Assembly: GCF_003994485.1 (NCBI RefSeq)
Contig: NZ_RZNJ01000003.1
Location: 310,525 to 374,524 of the forward strand
Direction of reading: 5' to 3'
Source of the DNA: Arsenicitalea aurantiaca
GTDB lineage: Bacteria; Pseudomonadota; Alphaproteobacteria; Rhizobiales; Devosiaceae
Length of the DNA: 64,000 nucleotides
This document shows, in pieces, positions 1-8,746 of this stretch. The notes beneath the pieces were generated by a model that searched no databases, had not been told where the DNA came from, and saw only the letters and a program-made list of their open reading frames with translations. Each line of letters opens with the position of its first letter. Position 1 is the first letter of the stretch. The position numbers were made by a program, and so were the translations under genes.

Positions 1-166
1 GCAGGAAGCGCACCGTGATCTGGGGCTGATTCTTGATTGCCCCGGCATAGGAGCGGGAACCGCCCGGCCGCTCGATGGGCAGGCGTGCCTCGGCGAAGAT
101 CCTGCGGGTTTCTTCCTCGAGCCGCCCCTTGGAGGGCACTGCGAGGGTCAGGCCACCTGTGCTCAT
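1..166 (-). CDS. hisG: ATP phosphoribosyltransferase catalytic subunit, N-terminal part (cut by window edge)
   Basis: Only the first 55 codons lie in the window. The product starts [19 protein letters not shown], matching the HisG N terminus (LAVPSKGRL phosphate-binding start). HisG condenses ATP and PRPP in the first step of histidine synthesis, in the cytoplasm. The ATG at 166 overlaps the hisZ stop by ATGA, so the two are translationally coupled. The hisZ neighbour implies the short HisG form that needs HisZ as regulatory subunit. The C terminus cannot be seen, so the short form is inferred from context. Confidence 0.88.
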   Translation of the reverse strand, partial: MSTGGLTLAVPSKGRLEEETRRIFAEARLPIERPGGSRSYAGAIKNQPQITVRFL

Positions 167-1251
167 CGGGATGCGGCCTCCGCTTCGAGCCTGTCGATCC
201 AGAGGGCGCAGCCCGACGCCGTCACCGGCTGGGGCGCGCCGAGCCGGTCGAGCAGGCGATCATACTCGCCCCCCGAAGCGAGGATCGCGCCATCCTCGCC
301 GGTCATCTCGAAGACGATGCCGGTATAGTAATCGAGCCGCGGGGAGAAACTGGCGTCGAAGATCACCTCGGCCTTGGGCGAAAGGGCAGCCAGCGCGGCG
401 GCATGATTGCGGACTTCGAGCAACGGCTCCTCGATGTCGATGCCGTATGACGCGGTAAGCGAGGCAATCCGATCGAGCGCGCGCGGCGCGGTATCAGAGA
501 CTTCGAGATATTCGCGCAGAAGCCGCACCATGCGATCGGGAATGCGTTCGGCGGCGAGTGTCTGCTTTTCGAGATAACGGTCGGCGATTTCCTCGGGCTC
601 GCGGCTTCCCACGAGGCTGAGGCCCGAGGAGAGCATGGCGTCCGTCACGATCTCGATCACCGTTTCCCGGCCGTCAGGTGCGGCCCCTCCGGTTTTTTCC
701 GGCGGACGCGACAGGCGCTCGACGAGCCGCTGCATCGCCTCGGGATGCCCGAAGCGCGCCCGAATGCGGGCCTGCCAGGCCGGAGAGATATCGGCCGCGG
801 CGAGAAAGGCCTCGAACAGGCCCACCCCGCCGAGCCGGATCGAGGGCGCGGTGACGCCATAGATCGCGAGCGCCCAGCGCGCAAAGGTCAGCACCTGGTC
901 GAGCGCCTGCCCGGCATCGGGCTGACCCAGCAGTTCGAGCCCGGCCTGGTCGAATTCCTCGGGTCCGTTCTCGCTCTGGCGGAAGATGGTGCCGAGATAG
1001 GTGTAGGCGGCCGGCACGTCGAGCAAGCCCTCATCGAGGTAGGAAACCGCGATGGGCAGCGTGAAGTCGGGCCGCAGGCAATAGTCGCGCCCGTCATTGG
1101 CGGTGGTCAGCAGCAGCCCCCGGCCGAACTCTTCACCCGCCAGATCGAGATAGGGCGCGGCGGGCAGCAGCAGAGGCGGCGTGACGCGCGTCACCGTCTT
1201 GGATTCGACTAGCCGGATGAGTGCGGCGCGCCGTTCGGACGGTGTCTTCAC
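163..1251 (-). CDS. hisZ: ATP phosphoribosyltransferase regulatory subunit HisZ
   Basis: This 362-aa protein is a class II aminoacyl-tRNA synthetase paralogue that acts as the regulatory partner of short-form HisG. Recognisable pieces are the RLVESK N-terminal helix, a [12 protein letters not shown] motif-2-like segment around residues 56-68, [10 protein letters not shown] around 83-92, and [13 protein letters not shown] plus GGEYDRLL near the C terminus, which are the relics of the HisA and HisB motifs. It sits between hisS (4-bp overlap) and hisG (ATGA overlap) on the same strand, the usual hisS-hisZ-hisG order in this group. It is shorter than HisS because the anticodon-binding domain is missing. 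Confidence 0.93.
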   Translation of the reverse strand: MKTPSERRAALIRLVESKTVTRVTPPLLLPAAPYLDLAGEEFGRGLLLTTANDGRDYCLRPDFTLPIAVSYLDEGLLDVPAAYTYLGTIFRQSENGPEEFDQAGLELLGQPDAGQALDQVLTFARWALAIYGVTAPSIRLGGVGLFEAFLAAADISPAWQARIRARFGHPEAMQRLVERLSRPPEKTGGAAPDGRETVIEIVTDAMLSSGLSLVGSREPEEIADRYLEKQTLAAERIPDRMVRLLREYLEVSDTAPRALDRIASLTASYGIDIEEPLLEVRNHAAALAALSPKAEVIFDASFSPRLDYYTGIVFEMTGEDGAILASGGEYDRLLDRLGAPQPVTASGCALWIDRLEAEAASR

Positions 1252-2729
1252 GCAGCACCTCCGTCTGCGCGGAGCACGCGCTCCACCGCCTCCACGAGCC
1301 CCGTGCGCGGCGCGCTGAACTGGGCGGGACGCGCCGCCTTCATCTCGGCATTGTCGGTGAAGGCCTTCGCCGCCTCGAGCCCCGCCACCATGTCCTTGAT
1401 GGTGACGACACCCTCTTCGCGCTCGTTGGAGCCCTGGATGACGACAGCTGGCGCGTTGCGGCGGTTGGCATATTTCATCTGCGCGTTCATGCCGGAACTG
1501 CCCAGATACATCTCCGCGCGAATGCCCGCATTGCGGAGCTCGGCGACCATCTGCTGGTAGTCCGAAATGGCTTCGCGATCCATGACCAGCACGACGACGG
1601 GTCCGATCACGTCGCTTGCGACCAGATTGCCGGTCAGCTTCAGCGCATTGGCCAGCCGCGACACGCCGATGGAAAAGCCCGTGGCCGGAACGGGATCCTT
1701 CCTGAACCGCGAGACGAGCCCGTCATAGCGCCCGCCGCCGCCGACCGATCCGAAGACGACCGGCTGGCCCTTTTCGTTGGTCACTTCGAAGGTCAGCTCG
1801 ATCTCGAAGACCGGGCCCGTGTAATATTCGAGACCGCGCACGACCGAGGGATCTATCCTGATGCGATCGGGGCCATAGCCCGCGGCAGCAAAGAGCGCCG
1901 CCATCGCCTCGAGTTCGGAGACGCCCTCCTCGCCCCGGGCATTGCCCGAGACGAGCCCGCGAAGGGTCCCGAAGAGATCCTCCCCTTGCCCGGATGCGCC
2001 GGTGTAGGCGAGGACCTTCCCGATCGCGTCGGCGCCCAGTTCGGCGCCCTTGGTGAAGTCGCCGCTTTCGTCCTCGCGCCCCTTGCCGAGAAGCTGGCGC
2101 ACGCCGTCATCGCCCAGCCGATCGAGCTTATCGATCGCCCGCAGCACGACGAGGCTGCGGGCGGGATCGGCAGGTCCGAGCCCGATGCCCTCGAGCACGC
2201 CGTCGAGCACTTTGCGATTGTTGACGCGCACCACGTACTGGCCGGAAAGCCCGAGCGCATCCATGGTGTCGGCCATCATCATGCACATTTCGGCGTCGGC
2301 CGCCGGGCCCGCCGCGCCCACCGTGTCGGCATCGAACTGCATGAACTGCCGGAAGCGCCCAGGGCCCGGCTTTTCGTTGCGGAACACATAGCCCTGCCGA
2401 TAGGAGCGATAGGGCTTGGGCAGGCTCTCGAAATTTTCGGCGAAATAGCGGGCGAGCGGCGCGGTCAGGTCGTAACGCAGGCTCAGCCATTGCTCGTCAT
2501 CGTCCTGGAGCGAAAACACTCCGGCATTGGGCCGATCGGTGTCGGGCAGGAACTTGCCGAGCGTCTCGGTGTATTCGAAGAGCGGCGTCTCGACCGGATC
2601 GAAGCCATAGCGCTCGTAGACGGCTCGAATGCGGGCGATCATGGCATCGACCGCGGCAATATCGCGGGCCGAACGATCCTCGAACCCGCGCGGCAGGCGC
2701 GGCGCGATGAGCTTTGGCGTGTCGGTCAT
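1248..2729 (-). CDS. hisS: Histidyl-tRNA synthetase, alphaproteobacterial type
   Basis: This 493-aa enzyme attaches histidine to tRNA-His. The chosen start [15 protein letters not shown] is the usual HisRS beginning; an upstream in-frame ATG at 2810 would add 27 unlikely residues. Class II motif 2 reads [19 protein letters not shown], and the histidine-specific motifs are [10 protein letters not shown] and GGGGRYDGL. The motif-2 loop differs from the E. coli RYERPQKGRYRQF pattern and fits the divergent alphaproteobacterial enzyme that charges a tRNA-His without G-1. Such a tRNA is encoded 3 kb away at 5758-5834. The gene heads the hisS-hisZ-hisG operon. Confidence 0.95.
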   Translation of the reverse strand: MTDTPKLIAPRLPRGFEDRSARDIAAVDAMIARIRAVYERYGFDPVETPLFEYTETLGKFLPDTDRPNAGVFSLQDDDEQWLSLRYDLTAPLARYFAENFESLPKPYRSYRQGYVFRNEKPGPGRFRQFMQFDADTVGAAGPAADAEMCMMMADTMDALGLSGQYVVRVNNRKVLDGVLEGIGLGPADPARSLVVLRAIDKLDRLGDDGVRQLLGKGREDESGDFTKGAELGADAIGKVLAYTGASGQGEDLFGTLRGLVSGNARGEEGVSELEAMAALFAAAGYGPDRIRIDPSVVRGLEYYTGPVFEIELTFEVTNEKGQPVVFGSVGGGGRYDGLVSRFRKDPVPATGFSIGVSRLANALKLTGNLVASDVIGPVVVLVMDREAISDYQQMVAELRNAGIRAEMYLGSSGMNAQMKYANRRNAPAVVIQGSNEREEGVVTIKDMVAGLEAAKAFTDNAEMKAARPAQFSAPRTGLVEAVERVLRADGGAA

Positions 2730-2843
2730 GGTTATGCTGATCCAGAATGTCGGGCCGTTCCTAACGGATTGGTAGCGTTGAAACAAGGTTGAGCTTGCTC
2801 GTGCCCGCAAAGGCCGAACCAGTCGGCCGATTCACTCCGAATC

Positions 2844-3440
2844 TCAGGGCCGGACGAATTCCGCGCGCGCCTCTTCCACCTCAAGCCGGCAGTGACAGTT
2901 CTCGGTGTGGTCGTTGACCAGACCCATGGCCTGCATGAACGCATAGCAGGTGGTGGGGCCGACGAAGGTGAACCCTCGTCTTCGCAAGTCCTTGCTCAGA
3001 GCCTTTGACGCGTCGGTCTGAGCGGGAATGGTCTCGCGCGAGATCGTTGCCGGCCGGTCTTCGGGCCGGGGCTCGAACCGCCACACATAGCGCGCGAACG
3101 AACCGAATTCGGCCTGAATTTCGAGGGTGCGTGCGGCGTTGTTGATCGTCGAGGCGATCTTGCCGCGATGGCGCACGATGCCTGGATCGCCGAGCAGGCG
3201 CTCGACATCCGCCTCGGTCATCGCCGCGACCCGGGTCATCTCGAACCCGTGGAAGACGGCGCGGAACCGCTCGCGCTTGCGCAGTATGGTGAGCCACGAA
3301 AGCCCGGCCTGAAATCCTTCGAGGCAGAGCTTTTCAAACAGTCGTTCGTCCGAGCCGACCGGCCGGCCCCATTCGGTATCGTGGTACTGTCGATAAAGCG
3401 GATCTTCGCCCGCCCAGAAGCAGCGCTCAGCCTCGTCCAT
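2844..3440 (-). CDS. tag: DNA-3-methyladenine glycosylase I
   Basis: The 198-aa product removes 3-methyladenine from alkylated DNA (base excision repair). Evidence is the N-terminal RCFWAGEDPLYRQYHDTEWG block, the SWLTILRKRERFR helix-hairpin-helix region and the C-terminal VNDHTENCHCR. The zinc ligands expected for Tag (Cys near the N terminus, His in YHDTEW, then His and Cys in the C-terminal block) are all present. The MDEAERCFW start was preferred over an upstream ATG at 3641, which adds 67 non-homologous residues. A second, unrelated alkylation glycosylase (mpg) lies at 41461-42063. Confidence 0.93.
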   Translation of the reverse strand: MDEAERCFWAGEDPLYRQYHDTEWGRPVGSDERLFEKLCLEGFQAGLSWLTILRKRERFRAVFHGFEMTRVAAMTEADVERLLGDPGIVRHRGKIASTINNAARTLEIQAEFGSFARYVWRFEPRPEDRPATISRETIPAQTDASKALSKDLRRRGFTFVGPTTCYAFMQAMGLVNDHTENCHCRLEVEEARAEFVRP

Positions 3441-3565
3441 CGGGGATCTCCTTATACCGATCGCTAACCATCGGCGTTCACCGGCGCATAGGCCTTCGCT
3501 GGCACAGTGAAGCGAGTGCCCGGGCCTGCGCCTTCGCGCCCATGCAATTGGAGAGAGTGTAGACC

Positions 3566-4186
3566 ATGACCAAATGGATTCGCGCCACTCTGGGTGGCCT
3601 TGCCGTGCTTTTGACGCTTGCAAGCCTGACGCCTTCTGCAATGGCGCAGCAGCGGACGCTGTTCTCGCCGCCTCCGGGCATGCAGGTGACGACGGGCAAG
3701 CCCGCCAACGCCCTCACCCTCAGGACCGCAGGCGCGCGCATCGCGCCGCAATATATCCGGCAGGTCGTGGGCTACCGGGGCACGGAGAAGCCCGGGACCA
3801 TCATCGTTCATACCCGTGACAAATACCTCTATCTCATCCTCGGCGATGGCAAGGCGATGCGCTATGGCATCGGCGTTGCGCGGCCGGGCTTTGAATGGGC
3901 GGGCACGCACCGTGTCACCGCCAAGAAGGAATGGCCGGGCTGGACGCCGCCCGCCGCAATGCGCAAGCGTCAGCCTCATCTGCCTGCATACATGCCGGGC
4001 GGGCCCAACAATCCCCTCGGGGCCCGAGCACTTTACCTCGGCTCGACGCTCTACCGCATTCACGGCACGAACGAGCCCATGAGCATCGGGCAGAACGTCT
4101 CGTCGGGCTGCATCCGCATGGTCAACGAGGATGTCATCGACCTCTACCAGCGCGTTGGCGTAGGCGCCCGCGTCATCGTGATCTGA
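3566..4186 (+). CDS. L,D-transpeptidase (YkuD family), exported
   Basis: A 206-aa protein with a signal peptide ending near SAMAQ (residue 28). The YkuD catalytic domain spans about residues 77-206. Conserved features are HGTNEP with His166 and SSGCIRMVNEDV with the nucleophile Cys182. These enzymes form 3-3 cross-links in peptidoglycan or anchor proteins to it, in the periplasm. A GGAGAG-type ribosome site lies about 11 bp before the ATG. The gene is convergent with the small gene at 4235-4468, and the two share a hairpin terminator. Confidence 0.92.
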   Translation: MTKWIRATLGGLAVLLTLASLTPSAMAQQRTLFSPPPGMQVTTGKPANALTLRTAGARIAPQYIRQVVGYRGTEKPGTIIVHTRDKYLYLILGDGKAMRYGIGVARPGFEWAGTHRVTAKKEWPGWTPPAAMRKRQPHLPAYMPGGPNNPLGARALYLGSTLYRIHGTNEPMSIGQNVSSGCIRMVNEDVIDLYQRVGVGARVIVI

Positions 4187-4190
4187 CAAC

Positions 4191-4216
4191 AAAAAAGGCC
4201 CGCGCGAGCGGGCCTT
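4191..4216 (-). terminator. Rho-independent terminator for the minus-strand small gene
   Basis: A perfect 9-bp stem (AAGGCCCGC at 4195-4203 with GCGGGCCTT at 4208-4216) and a GCGA loop. Read on the minus strand the stem is followed by six T residues (4196-4191), so it should end transcription of the gene stopping at 4235. In the plus direction the T run is weak, so it may also serve the transpeptidase gene less efficiently. Confidence 0.8.
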
Positions 4217-4234
4217 CAAACGTCGCCGATCGGT

Positions 4235-4468
4235 TTATCCCCGGAGGGAAAACCGCTGTCCACCTGGAAAGCCCTGGATGGCTTTCAGCTGTTCCTCGGG
4301 CGTCAGCCCGACGAACTCCACCTCCAGGATGGTTTCGGGCGCCCCCATCGGGGCAATTTTCTCGCGGCCATTCGCGGCGCGGGCGGCCGAGATCGGCACG
4401 ACGTTCGAGCACCACCCCAATCCGGGGCGGCGTGCGGCGGTTGCGCGGTCGAGAGCTCTGGTCTCCAT
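4235..4468 (-). CDS. Small conserved-looking protein of unknown function (77 aa)
   Basis: I do not recognise the family. The gene looks real: AAGGAG sits 6 bp before the ATG at 4468, and an intrinsic terminator with a minus-strand T run follows the stop directly. The product begins METRALDRATAARRPGLGW, has no signal peptide or membrane segment, and has a hydrophobic-acidic core ILEVEFVGLTPEEQLKAI that looks like a short helical domain. It may be a regulatory or adaptor peptide, but no function is claimed. Confidence 0.55.
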   Translation of the reverse strand: METRALDRATAARRPGLGWCSNVVPISAARAANGREKIAPMGAPETILEVEFVGLTPEEQLKAIQGFPGGQRFSLRG

Positions 4469-4567
4469 GACGATCTCCTTGGCCTGCGATAAAACCCGTT
4501 AACGAAGCTGCAACACAATTGCGGCGATGTTGGTTGCGTCACCGCAGTGTGATGGGCCCGTTCTCGG

Positions 4568-4954
4568 CTAGACGCGCTTCAGTTCGAACGACTGGCAGGC
4601 GATGAACTGGCAGCCATTCACCTTCAGCGTATTGCCGTCAACGAGGGTGACGCTGCCATTGATGGCCTGCCCCTCATACTGAACCGTGCCGCGCCATTTG
4701 TTGACGGCCGACGGACGGGCCTGGACGACCGTCTTGTTGAGATAGCGCAGGTTTTCGGCAGTGCGGGCGTCCTCACGCAACCAGACGAGGGTCGCGCAGA
4801 GCTGGGTTCCATCGCCGCACATAGCGACCTGGTAGCGGGATTCCCCGGTGGTCTGCTGCCAGGTGCCCACCGGGCTGGCGTCAGCGGAAATGGCGGGGGC
4901 TGCCGCAAAGGCAAGGGCCAGGGTTGCGAATGAAAGGGTCTTGAGCAGGGTCAT
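4568..4954 (-). CDS. DUF2147-type exported protein
   Basis: The 128-aa product has a signal peptide of about 23 residues (cleavage near AISA). The mature part follows the DUF2147 plan: SPVGTWQQ at the start, a CGDGTQLCATLVWL segment, WRGTVQYEG in the middle and LKVNGCQF near the end. DUF2147 proteins are small periplasmic beta-sandwich proteins of unknown function. Four cysteines in the mature part could make two disulfides. It is a single gene with an AGGAG site 9 bp upstream of the ATG. Confidence 0.75.
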   Translation of the reverse strand: MTLLKTLSFATLALAFAAAPAISADASPVGTWQQTTGESRYQVAMCGDGTQLCATLVWLREDARTAENLRYLNKTVVQARPSAVNKWRGTVQYEGQAINGSVTLVDGNTLKVNGCQFIACQSFELKRV

Positions 4955-5071
4955 GACCGCTCCTGATGCTGTTGAAGGGTTTTGATGACCCTCTGCTAGC
5001 GTGCCCCGATTGAACCTCCGGCGAACCGGATATTCATCTTCGCTTCATCATTGGGGCGTCGAGGAGGCAGT

Positions 5072-5659
5072 TCAGGTGCAGGCCTCGAGGAAGGCGGGAA
5101 GCTGCTCGAGGATGGGCGCCACGCGAAAGTTCACCGCCACCGAGCGCTGGCGAAAGGGCGTCGTACGCACGAGCAGGGTCGTCACGCCGCTCAACTGATC
5201 GAGCAGAGTGCGGGCCTCCTGGTCGTCGGTGATCAGGAGTGCAGTATTATCCGGCGAGGCGCGCAGGCTCGATGATCGCGCAGGCTGCAGATCATATTGG
5301 AGCGTAATACCCGCCGTATTGCCCGTTGCAGAGACCAGCTGGTTGGCAAACCCGAACGCAATGGCGACCTCACCCGCATCGCAGGCAATGGTGAGCGTGG
5401 CAGGGCGACGGCCGCTCGGACGGGCGGGGATGTCGCGCTCGGATTCAAAGACCAGCGAAAATTCGGCGTGAGACAGCGCGGGGGTCAGTGCCACCCCGTC
5501 AGGCCCGAGGAAGATTTCGTCATAGCAGGCGAGACGTTCGGCATCCTCGCCAATTGCCGTACAGGCGGCTGCCCGTTCGAGCTCGGTGGTCTGCGCCGTT
5601 GCGGGCAATCCGAATGCGGTCGAAGCCAGCATGGCCAGCGCGACGGAACGTAGCGTCAT
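5072..5659 (-). CDS. Exported VasI/TagO-like protein
   Basis: A 195-aa protein with a 22-residue signal peptide (ending PATAQ). The mature part begins with the C-x-x-I-x-x-D-x-x-R-L-x-C-Y-D signature (CTAIGEDAERLACYD) followed by a beta-rich domain ending RTTPFRQRSVAVNF and a terminal EAC. This layout matches VasI/TagO, an accessory periplasmic protein of type VI secretion, but no T6SS gene is in the window. An AAGGGGAG site 3 bp before the ATG at 5659 supports this start over one at 5800. The role here is unknown. Confidence 0.6.
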   Translation of the reverse strand: MTLRSVALAMLASTAFGLPATAQTTELERAAACTAIGEDAERLACYDEIFLGPDGVALTPALSHAEFSLVFESERDIPARPSGRRPATLTIACDAGEVAIAFGFANQLVSATGNTAGITLQYDLQPARSSSLRASPDNTALLITDDQEARTLLDQLSGVTTLLVRTTPFRQRSVAVNFRVAPILEQLPAFLEACT

Positions 5660-5757
5660 TGTCTCCCCTTCCCGAACGTTTGCGGCAACACTGACCAGCA
5701 GCCCCAATGTCTGGACTTTGGCCCGATGATGCAAGGTCGTGATCGTCGCGGGGGGAG

Positions 5758-5834
5758 TGGTACCGCCTCTCCGGATTGAACGGAGGACCTCTAGATCCAC
5801 AATCTAGCGCTCTAACCAACTGAGCTAAGGCGGC
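5758..5834 (-). tRNA. tRNA-His (anticodon GTG), no encoded G-1, discriminator A73
   Basis: The minus strand folds as a full cloverleaf. The acceptor stem is GCCGCCT with AGGCGGT (first pair G-U); the D arm is GCTC..GAGC; the anticodon arm is CTAGA-TTGTGGA-TCTAG with GTG at 5798-5800; the T arm is CTCCG-TTCAATC-CGGAG. A73 is followed by an encoded CCA (5760-5758). The base before position 1 is C, not G, so the usual G-1:C73 identity pair of tRNA-His is absent. This is known for alphaproteobacterial tRNA-His and goes with the divergent HisRS encoded at 1248-2729. Confidence 0.97.
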
Positions 5835-5920
5835 GAAACCGGGCGGACCATATGTCCAGTCGCCGGCAATGACAAGTCCCGATTTTGGCCCTGTGGAGAG
5901 CTCTGAGACGGGCCTGCGTC

Positions 5921-6016
5921 TTAACCATTCGGACGTTTGCCAGAGGGATCAACCGGGGTTGGTTATGGACCGCCCCCGTGCCGCCCTCTATTTAGTGGAC
6001 CTTAAGCATTGCGTAA
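5921..6016 (+). promoter_or_regulatory. Candidate CtrA-type sites upstream of the PAS pseudokinase
   Basis: TTAA at 6002-6005, seven bases, then GTAA at 6013-6016 matches the CtrA consensus TTAA-N7-TTAA at 7 of 8 positions and lies 35 bp before the ATG at 6052. A lone TTAACCAT half-site is at 5921-5928. CtrA is the alphaproteobacterial cell-cycle regulator. The assignment rests on sequence match only. Confidence 0.35.
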
Positions 6017-6051
6017 CCCATGTGCCATTCTGGTACAGATTTCGGGACCCT

Positions 6052-8694
6052 ATGGCCGCAGACTGGATCACATCACCGAGCGCGCGCCGCGTTCTCGCCC
6101 ATTGGGCGGATCAGCGGCCGGCATGGCTGTGGTCGGCCGATGGCGAAGCGCTGCTCTGGCGCAATCCGGCAGCGCGGCTCTTCAACGCACGGATCAAGAA
6201 GGGCGAGGTCCGCCCGGTGGACAACGCCACCCCCATCCGCGGACAGGTGGCGCGCATCCTGAGACTCGGCGTTCCGGGGCGGGCGAGCCTCTCGCGCGTG
6301 CAGTTCCTTTCGGGTCGTCGCCCGCTTTCGGCCACCTGCACCTGCACGCCGCTGAAACTCGAGAACGGAGACGCAGCGCTCCTCATCGTGGGCGTCGATC
6401 CGATTGCGCCGGACCTCGCCGCGCCCCTCGAGCCCTCCGACAGCCTCGCAGAGGCCCTCCTCCCCGCAGGCACGCGCCATGTTCTGGTGGACGCGAAAGG
6501 CGAAATTCTCGCCGGAGCGCAGGATCTCGAGAGCTTCGTCCATGAGGCGAAAGACCTGCCCGACGGGGCACATACAGAGATCACCCGACAGGGCGCGCGC
6601 CATGTGCTCGACCGCCTGCGCGCGGGACCGGCCGGCGAGAGCCTGTTGCTCGTCCGCGAGATCGAGGCGCCCGCGGATTCGGCCATCGCCGAAGCCCGGC
6701 ACGAAGAGGGGCTCGACATCCTCTCCTCTTCCGGCGAGGAACCCGAGCCCGTTTCCGTACCCGAGGAACCGGAGCCGGAGCCCGATGTTTCGCCCGACAT
6801 CGACACGCTCGCCTCGCTTTTTGACCGGCTGGCGGAGGCCGACGACCTCTACGCCCCCATTGCGGACAGTGATGTCGAGCCGACGCCCGACGAGCCCGCA
6901 GCACCGGACCAGCAGAACGAGGACGACATCGCGGCGATCATCGCCTTCGCCGAGGACCTCGAAGAGTTGCACGAGACCGGCGTTTCCGCTCCGGCCTCCG
7001 ACACGCCGTCGGAGGACGCGACGCCCCCCGATGCCGGCGAAACCCCACTTTTCCGCGTGGTCGGGCGCCGCTTCCATCCGCTCGCCGCTACGCCCCCGGC
7101 CGAGATGCCCGCGGACCTCGAGCGGGTTTCGCGCTACAATTTCGATGAGCTGAGCCGCATCCTCAATGACCGTGTCGCGGGCGAGGAGACCGAGCCGCCG
7201 CTCCTGCCCCCCGAGGCACTCTACGCGGTCGCGCCACCGCCACCGACCCCGCCCTCGGGCGAAGGGGCGCTCATCAATCTGGCGGGCGAAACCTTCATTC
7301 TCAACCGCCTGCCGCTCGGCATCATGGTCTTCCGCGACCAGCAGGTGCTCTTTGCCAATCGCGCCCTCATTGACATGACCGGGCATGAAAGCATCGAAAA
7401 GCTGCGCCAGGACGGGATCGAGGCCATCTTTCCCGCCGATGGCCAGCCGCGCGACAGCGCCGAAGCCGTCACCCACCTCACCCGCCGCGACGGCACGCTC
7501 CTGCCCGTCACGGCGCGCTTGCAGTCGATCTCCTGGCAAGGCAAGCCCGCGCTCATGCTCTCGGCGGGCATGGCCGAACGGCGCCAGAGTCACGAGGCGG
7601 CGGTCAAGACCTTCGCCGAACTCGCCGCGCAAGCCCAGGGCGAAGGGTTCGTCGCGACCGATCGCGCCGGCATCGTCACGCACCTGGCCGACACCGCCCG
7701 GTCCGCTCTCGGCGATCGGATCGAGGACGGGGTCGGCGGCTCGATCAGCGGGCTGCTCGCGCCCGAAGAAGGCCCGGCGCTGCAAGCCTTCCTCGAACTG
7801 CCCGCACGGTTTGCCGAAACCCGGCGCCCCTATTGCGTGCTGAAGTCCGTGCGCCCCGGTGTCGAGATCACCCTTTTTCCCGAAGGGCAGGCCGGGATCG
7901 TCGCAGGGTATTTCGGCTTCGTGCGCCGGAAGCCGGGCCGCCCCGCGCCCATCGCCATGCGCGGCGAGGACGAGATCGAGCCGTCAATGCTCGCCCGCGT
8001 GAGCCGCGGCATTCGTCGCCCCCTCAACACCATCATCGGCTTTTCGGACCTCATCCGCTCCTCGACGATCGGAACGGGAGATGCCGACCGGTCCATGGAG
8101 TATGCGCGCGACATTCGCGTCGCCGGCCATGAGATCGCAGCCCTCGTCGAGGAACTGGACGATTATGCGCGCCTCAAGGATGGCCGCTACACGGTTCGTC
8201 CCAGCGACGTCGACCTCACCGGCCTCCTCGAAAGCTGCGTCGTGCGCGTGCGCGGCCAGGCCAATGCGGCACGGGTCCTCGTCCGTAGCGCCATTTCCGA
8301 ACGCCTCCCCCATATCCGGGTAGACAGGGCGTCGCTCGGGCAGGCCGTCCTCAACCTCCTCGCCAGCGCCATCGACCAGACGCCACCCGGCGGCTCGGTG
8401 ATCATCTCGGCTCAGTTTGAAGATGATGGAAGCATCGGCGTGCACGTCCGCGATTCCGGAAGTGCCGGGGTGGATCTGGGCGAGCGCTTCGTTGTCTTCC
8501 GCGACGGCATCGGCCGGGATGGAGAGGCCCTCGCGCCCGTACGCTCGAGCGTCGGGCTCGCGCTCACCCGCTCGCTCCTCGCGGTCAACACCTGTTCGCT
8601 CAGCGTCGATCCCAGCGCCGGGGTCGGCACGATCTTCTCGCTGATGATCCCCCCCGAACTGGTGGTGATGGGTGCAGAAGCCCCGCAAGGCTAG
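6052..8694 (+). CDS. PAS-domain protein with degenerate histidine-kinase core (probable pseudokinase)
   Basis: An 880-aa cytoplasmic protein. The N-terminal block (MAADWITSPSARRVLAHW, to about residue 220) resembles the sensor region of Hyphomicrobiales cell-cycle kinases. A long acidic, proline-rich linker covers roughly 220-400. A PAS domain begins near 410 (FILNRLPLGIMVFRDQQVLFANRA) and a second PAS-like stretch follows. The C-terminal third aligns with DHp and ATPase domains, but the H box reads VSRGIRRPLN with Arg652 where the phosphoacceptor His belongs, the N box reads LNLLASA with Ser772 for the catalytic Asn, and G1 is DSGSAG. It cannot autophosphorylate by the usual chemistry and may act as a DivL-like regulator. 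In-frame starts at 5869 and 5965 are possible; 6052 was chosen from the conserved N terminus. Confidence 0.8.
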   Translation: MAADWITSPSARRVLAHWADQRPAWLWSADGEALLWRNPAARLFNARIKKGEVRPVDNATPIRGQVARILRLGVPGRASLSRVQFLSGRRPLSATCTCTPLKLENGDAALLIVGVDPIAPDLAAPLEPSDSLAEALLPAGTRHVLVDAKGEILAGAQDLESFVHEAKDLPDGAHTEITRQGARHVLDRLRAGPAGESLLLVREIEAPADSAIAEARHEEGLDILSSSGEEPEPVSVPEEPEPEPDVSPDIDTLASLFDRLAEADDLYAPIADSDVEPTPDEPAAPDQQNEDDIAAIIAFAEDLEELHETGVSAPASDTPSEDATPPDAGETPLFRVVGRRFHPLAATPPAEMPADLERVSRYNFDELSRILNDRVAGEETEPPLLPPEALYAVAPPPPTPPSGEGALINLAGETFILNRLPLGIMVFRDQQVLFANRALIDMTGHESIEKLRQDGIEAIFPADGQPRDSAEAVTHLTRRDGTLLPVTARLQSISWQGKPALMLSAGMAERRQSHEAAVKTFAELAAQAQGEGFVATDRAGIVTHLADTARSALGDRIEDGVGGSISGLLAPEEGPALQAFLELPARFAETRRPYCVLKSVRPGVEITLFPEGQAGIVAGYFGFVRRKPGRPAPIAMRGEDEIEPSMLARVSRGIRRPLNTIIGFSDLIRSSTIGTGDADRSMEYARDIRVAGHEIAALVEELDDYARLKDGRYTVRPSDVDLTGLLESCVVRVRGQANAARVLVRSAISERLPHIRVDRASLGQAVLNLLASAIDQTPPGGSVIISAQFEDDGSIGVHVRDSGSAGVDLGERFVVFRDGIGRDGEALAPVRSSVGLALTRSLLAVNTCSLSVDPSAGVGTIFSLMIPPELVVMGAEAPQG

Positions 8695-8746
8695 ACGCAT
8701 GTTATTCAAGGCGCTTCCCGCCGCAGTTTTGAATCTTTCTAAACTA

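Noticed and set aside
1221-2792. 523-aa open frame antisense to hisS
   Set aside because: It mirrors a clear HisRS gene; Arg/Asp/His-rich with no family features, as expected from GC-rich codon use.
6073-7785. 570-aa open frame antisense to the PAS pseudokinase
   Set aside because: Shadow of the sense gene, whose domains are recognisable.
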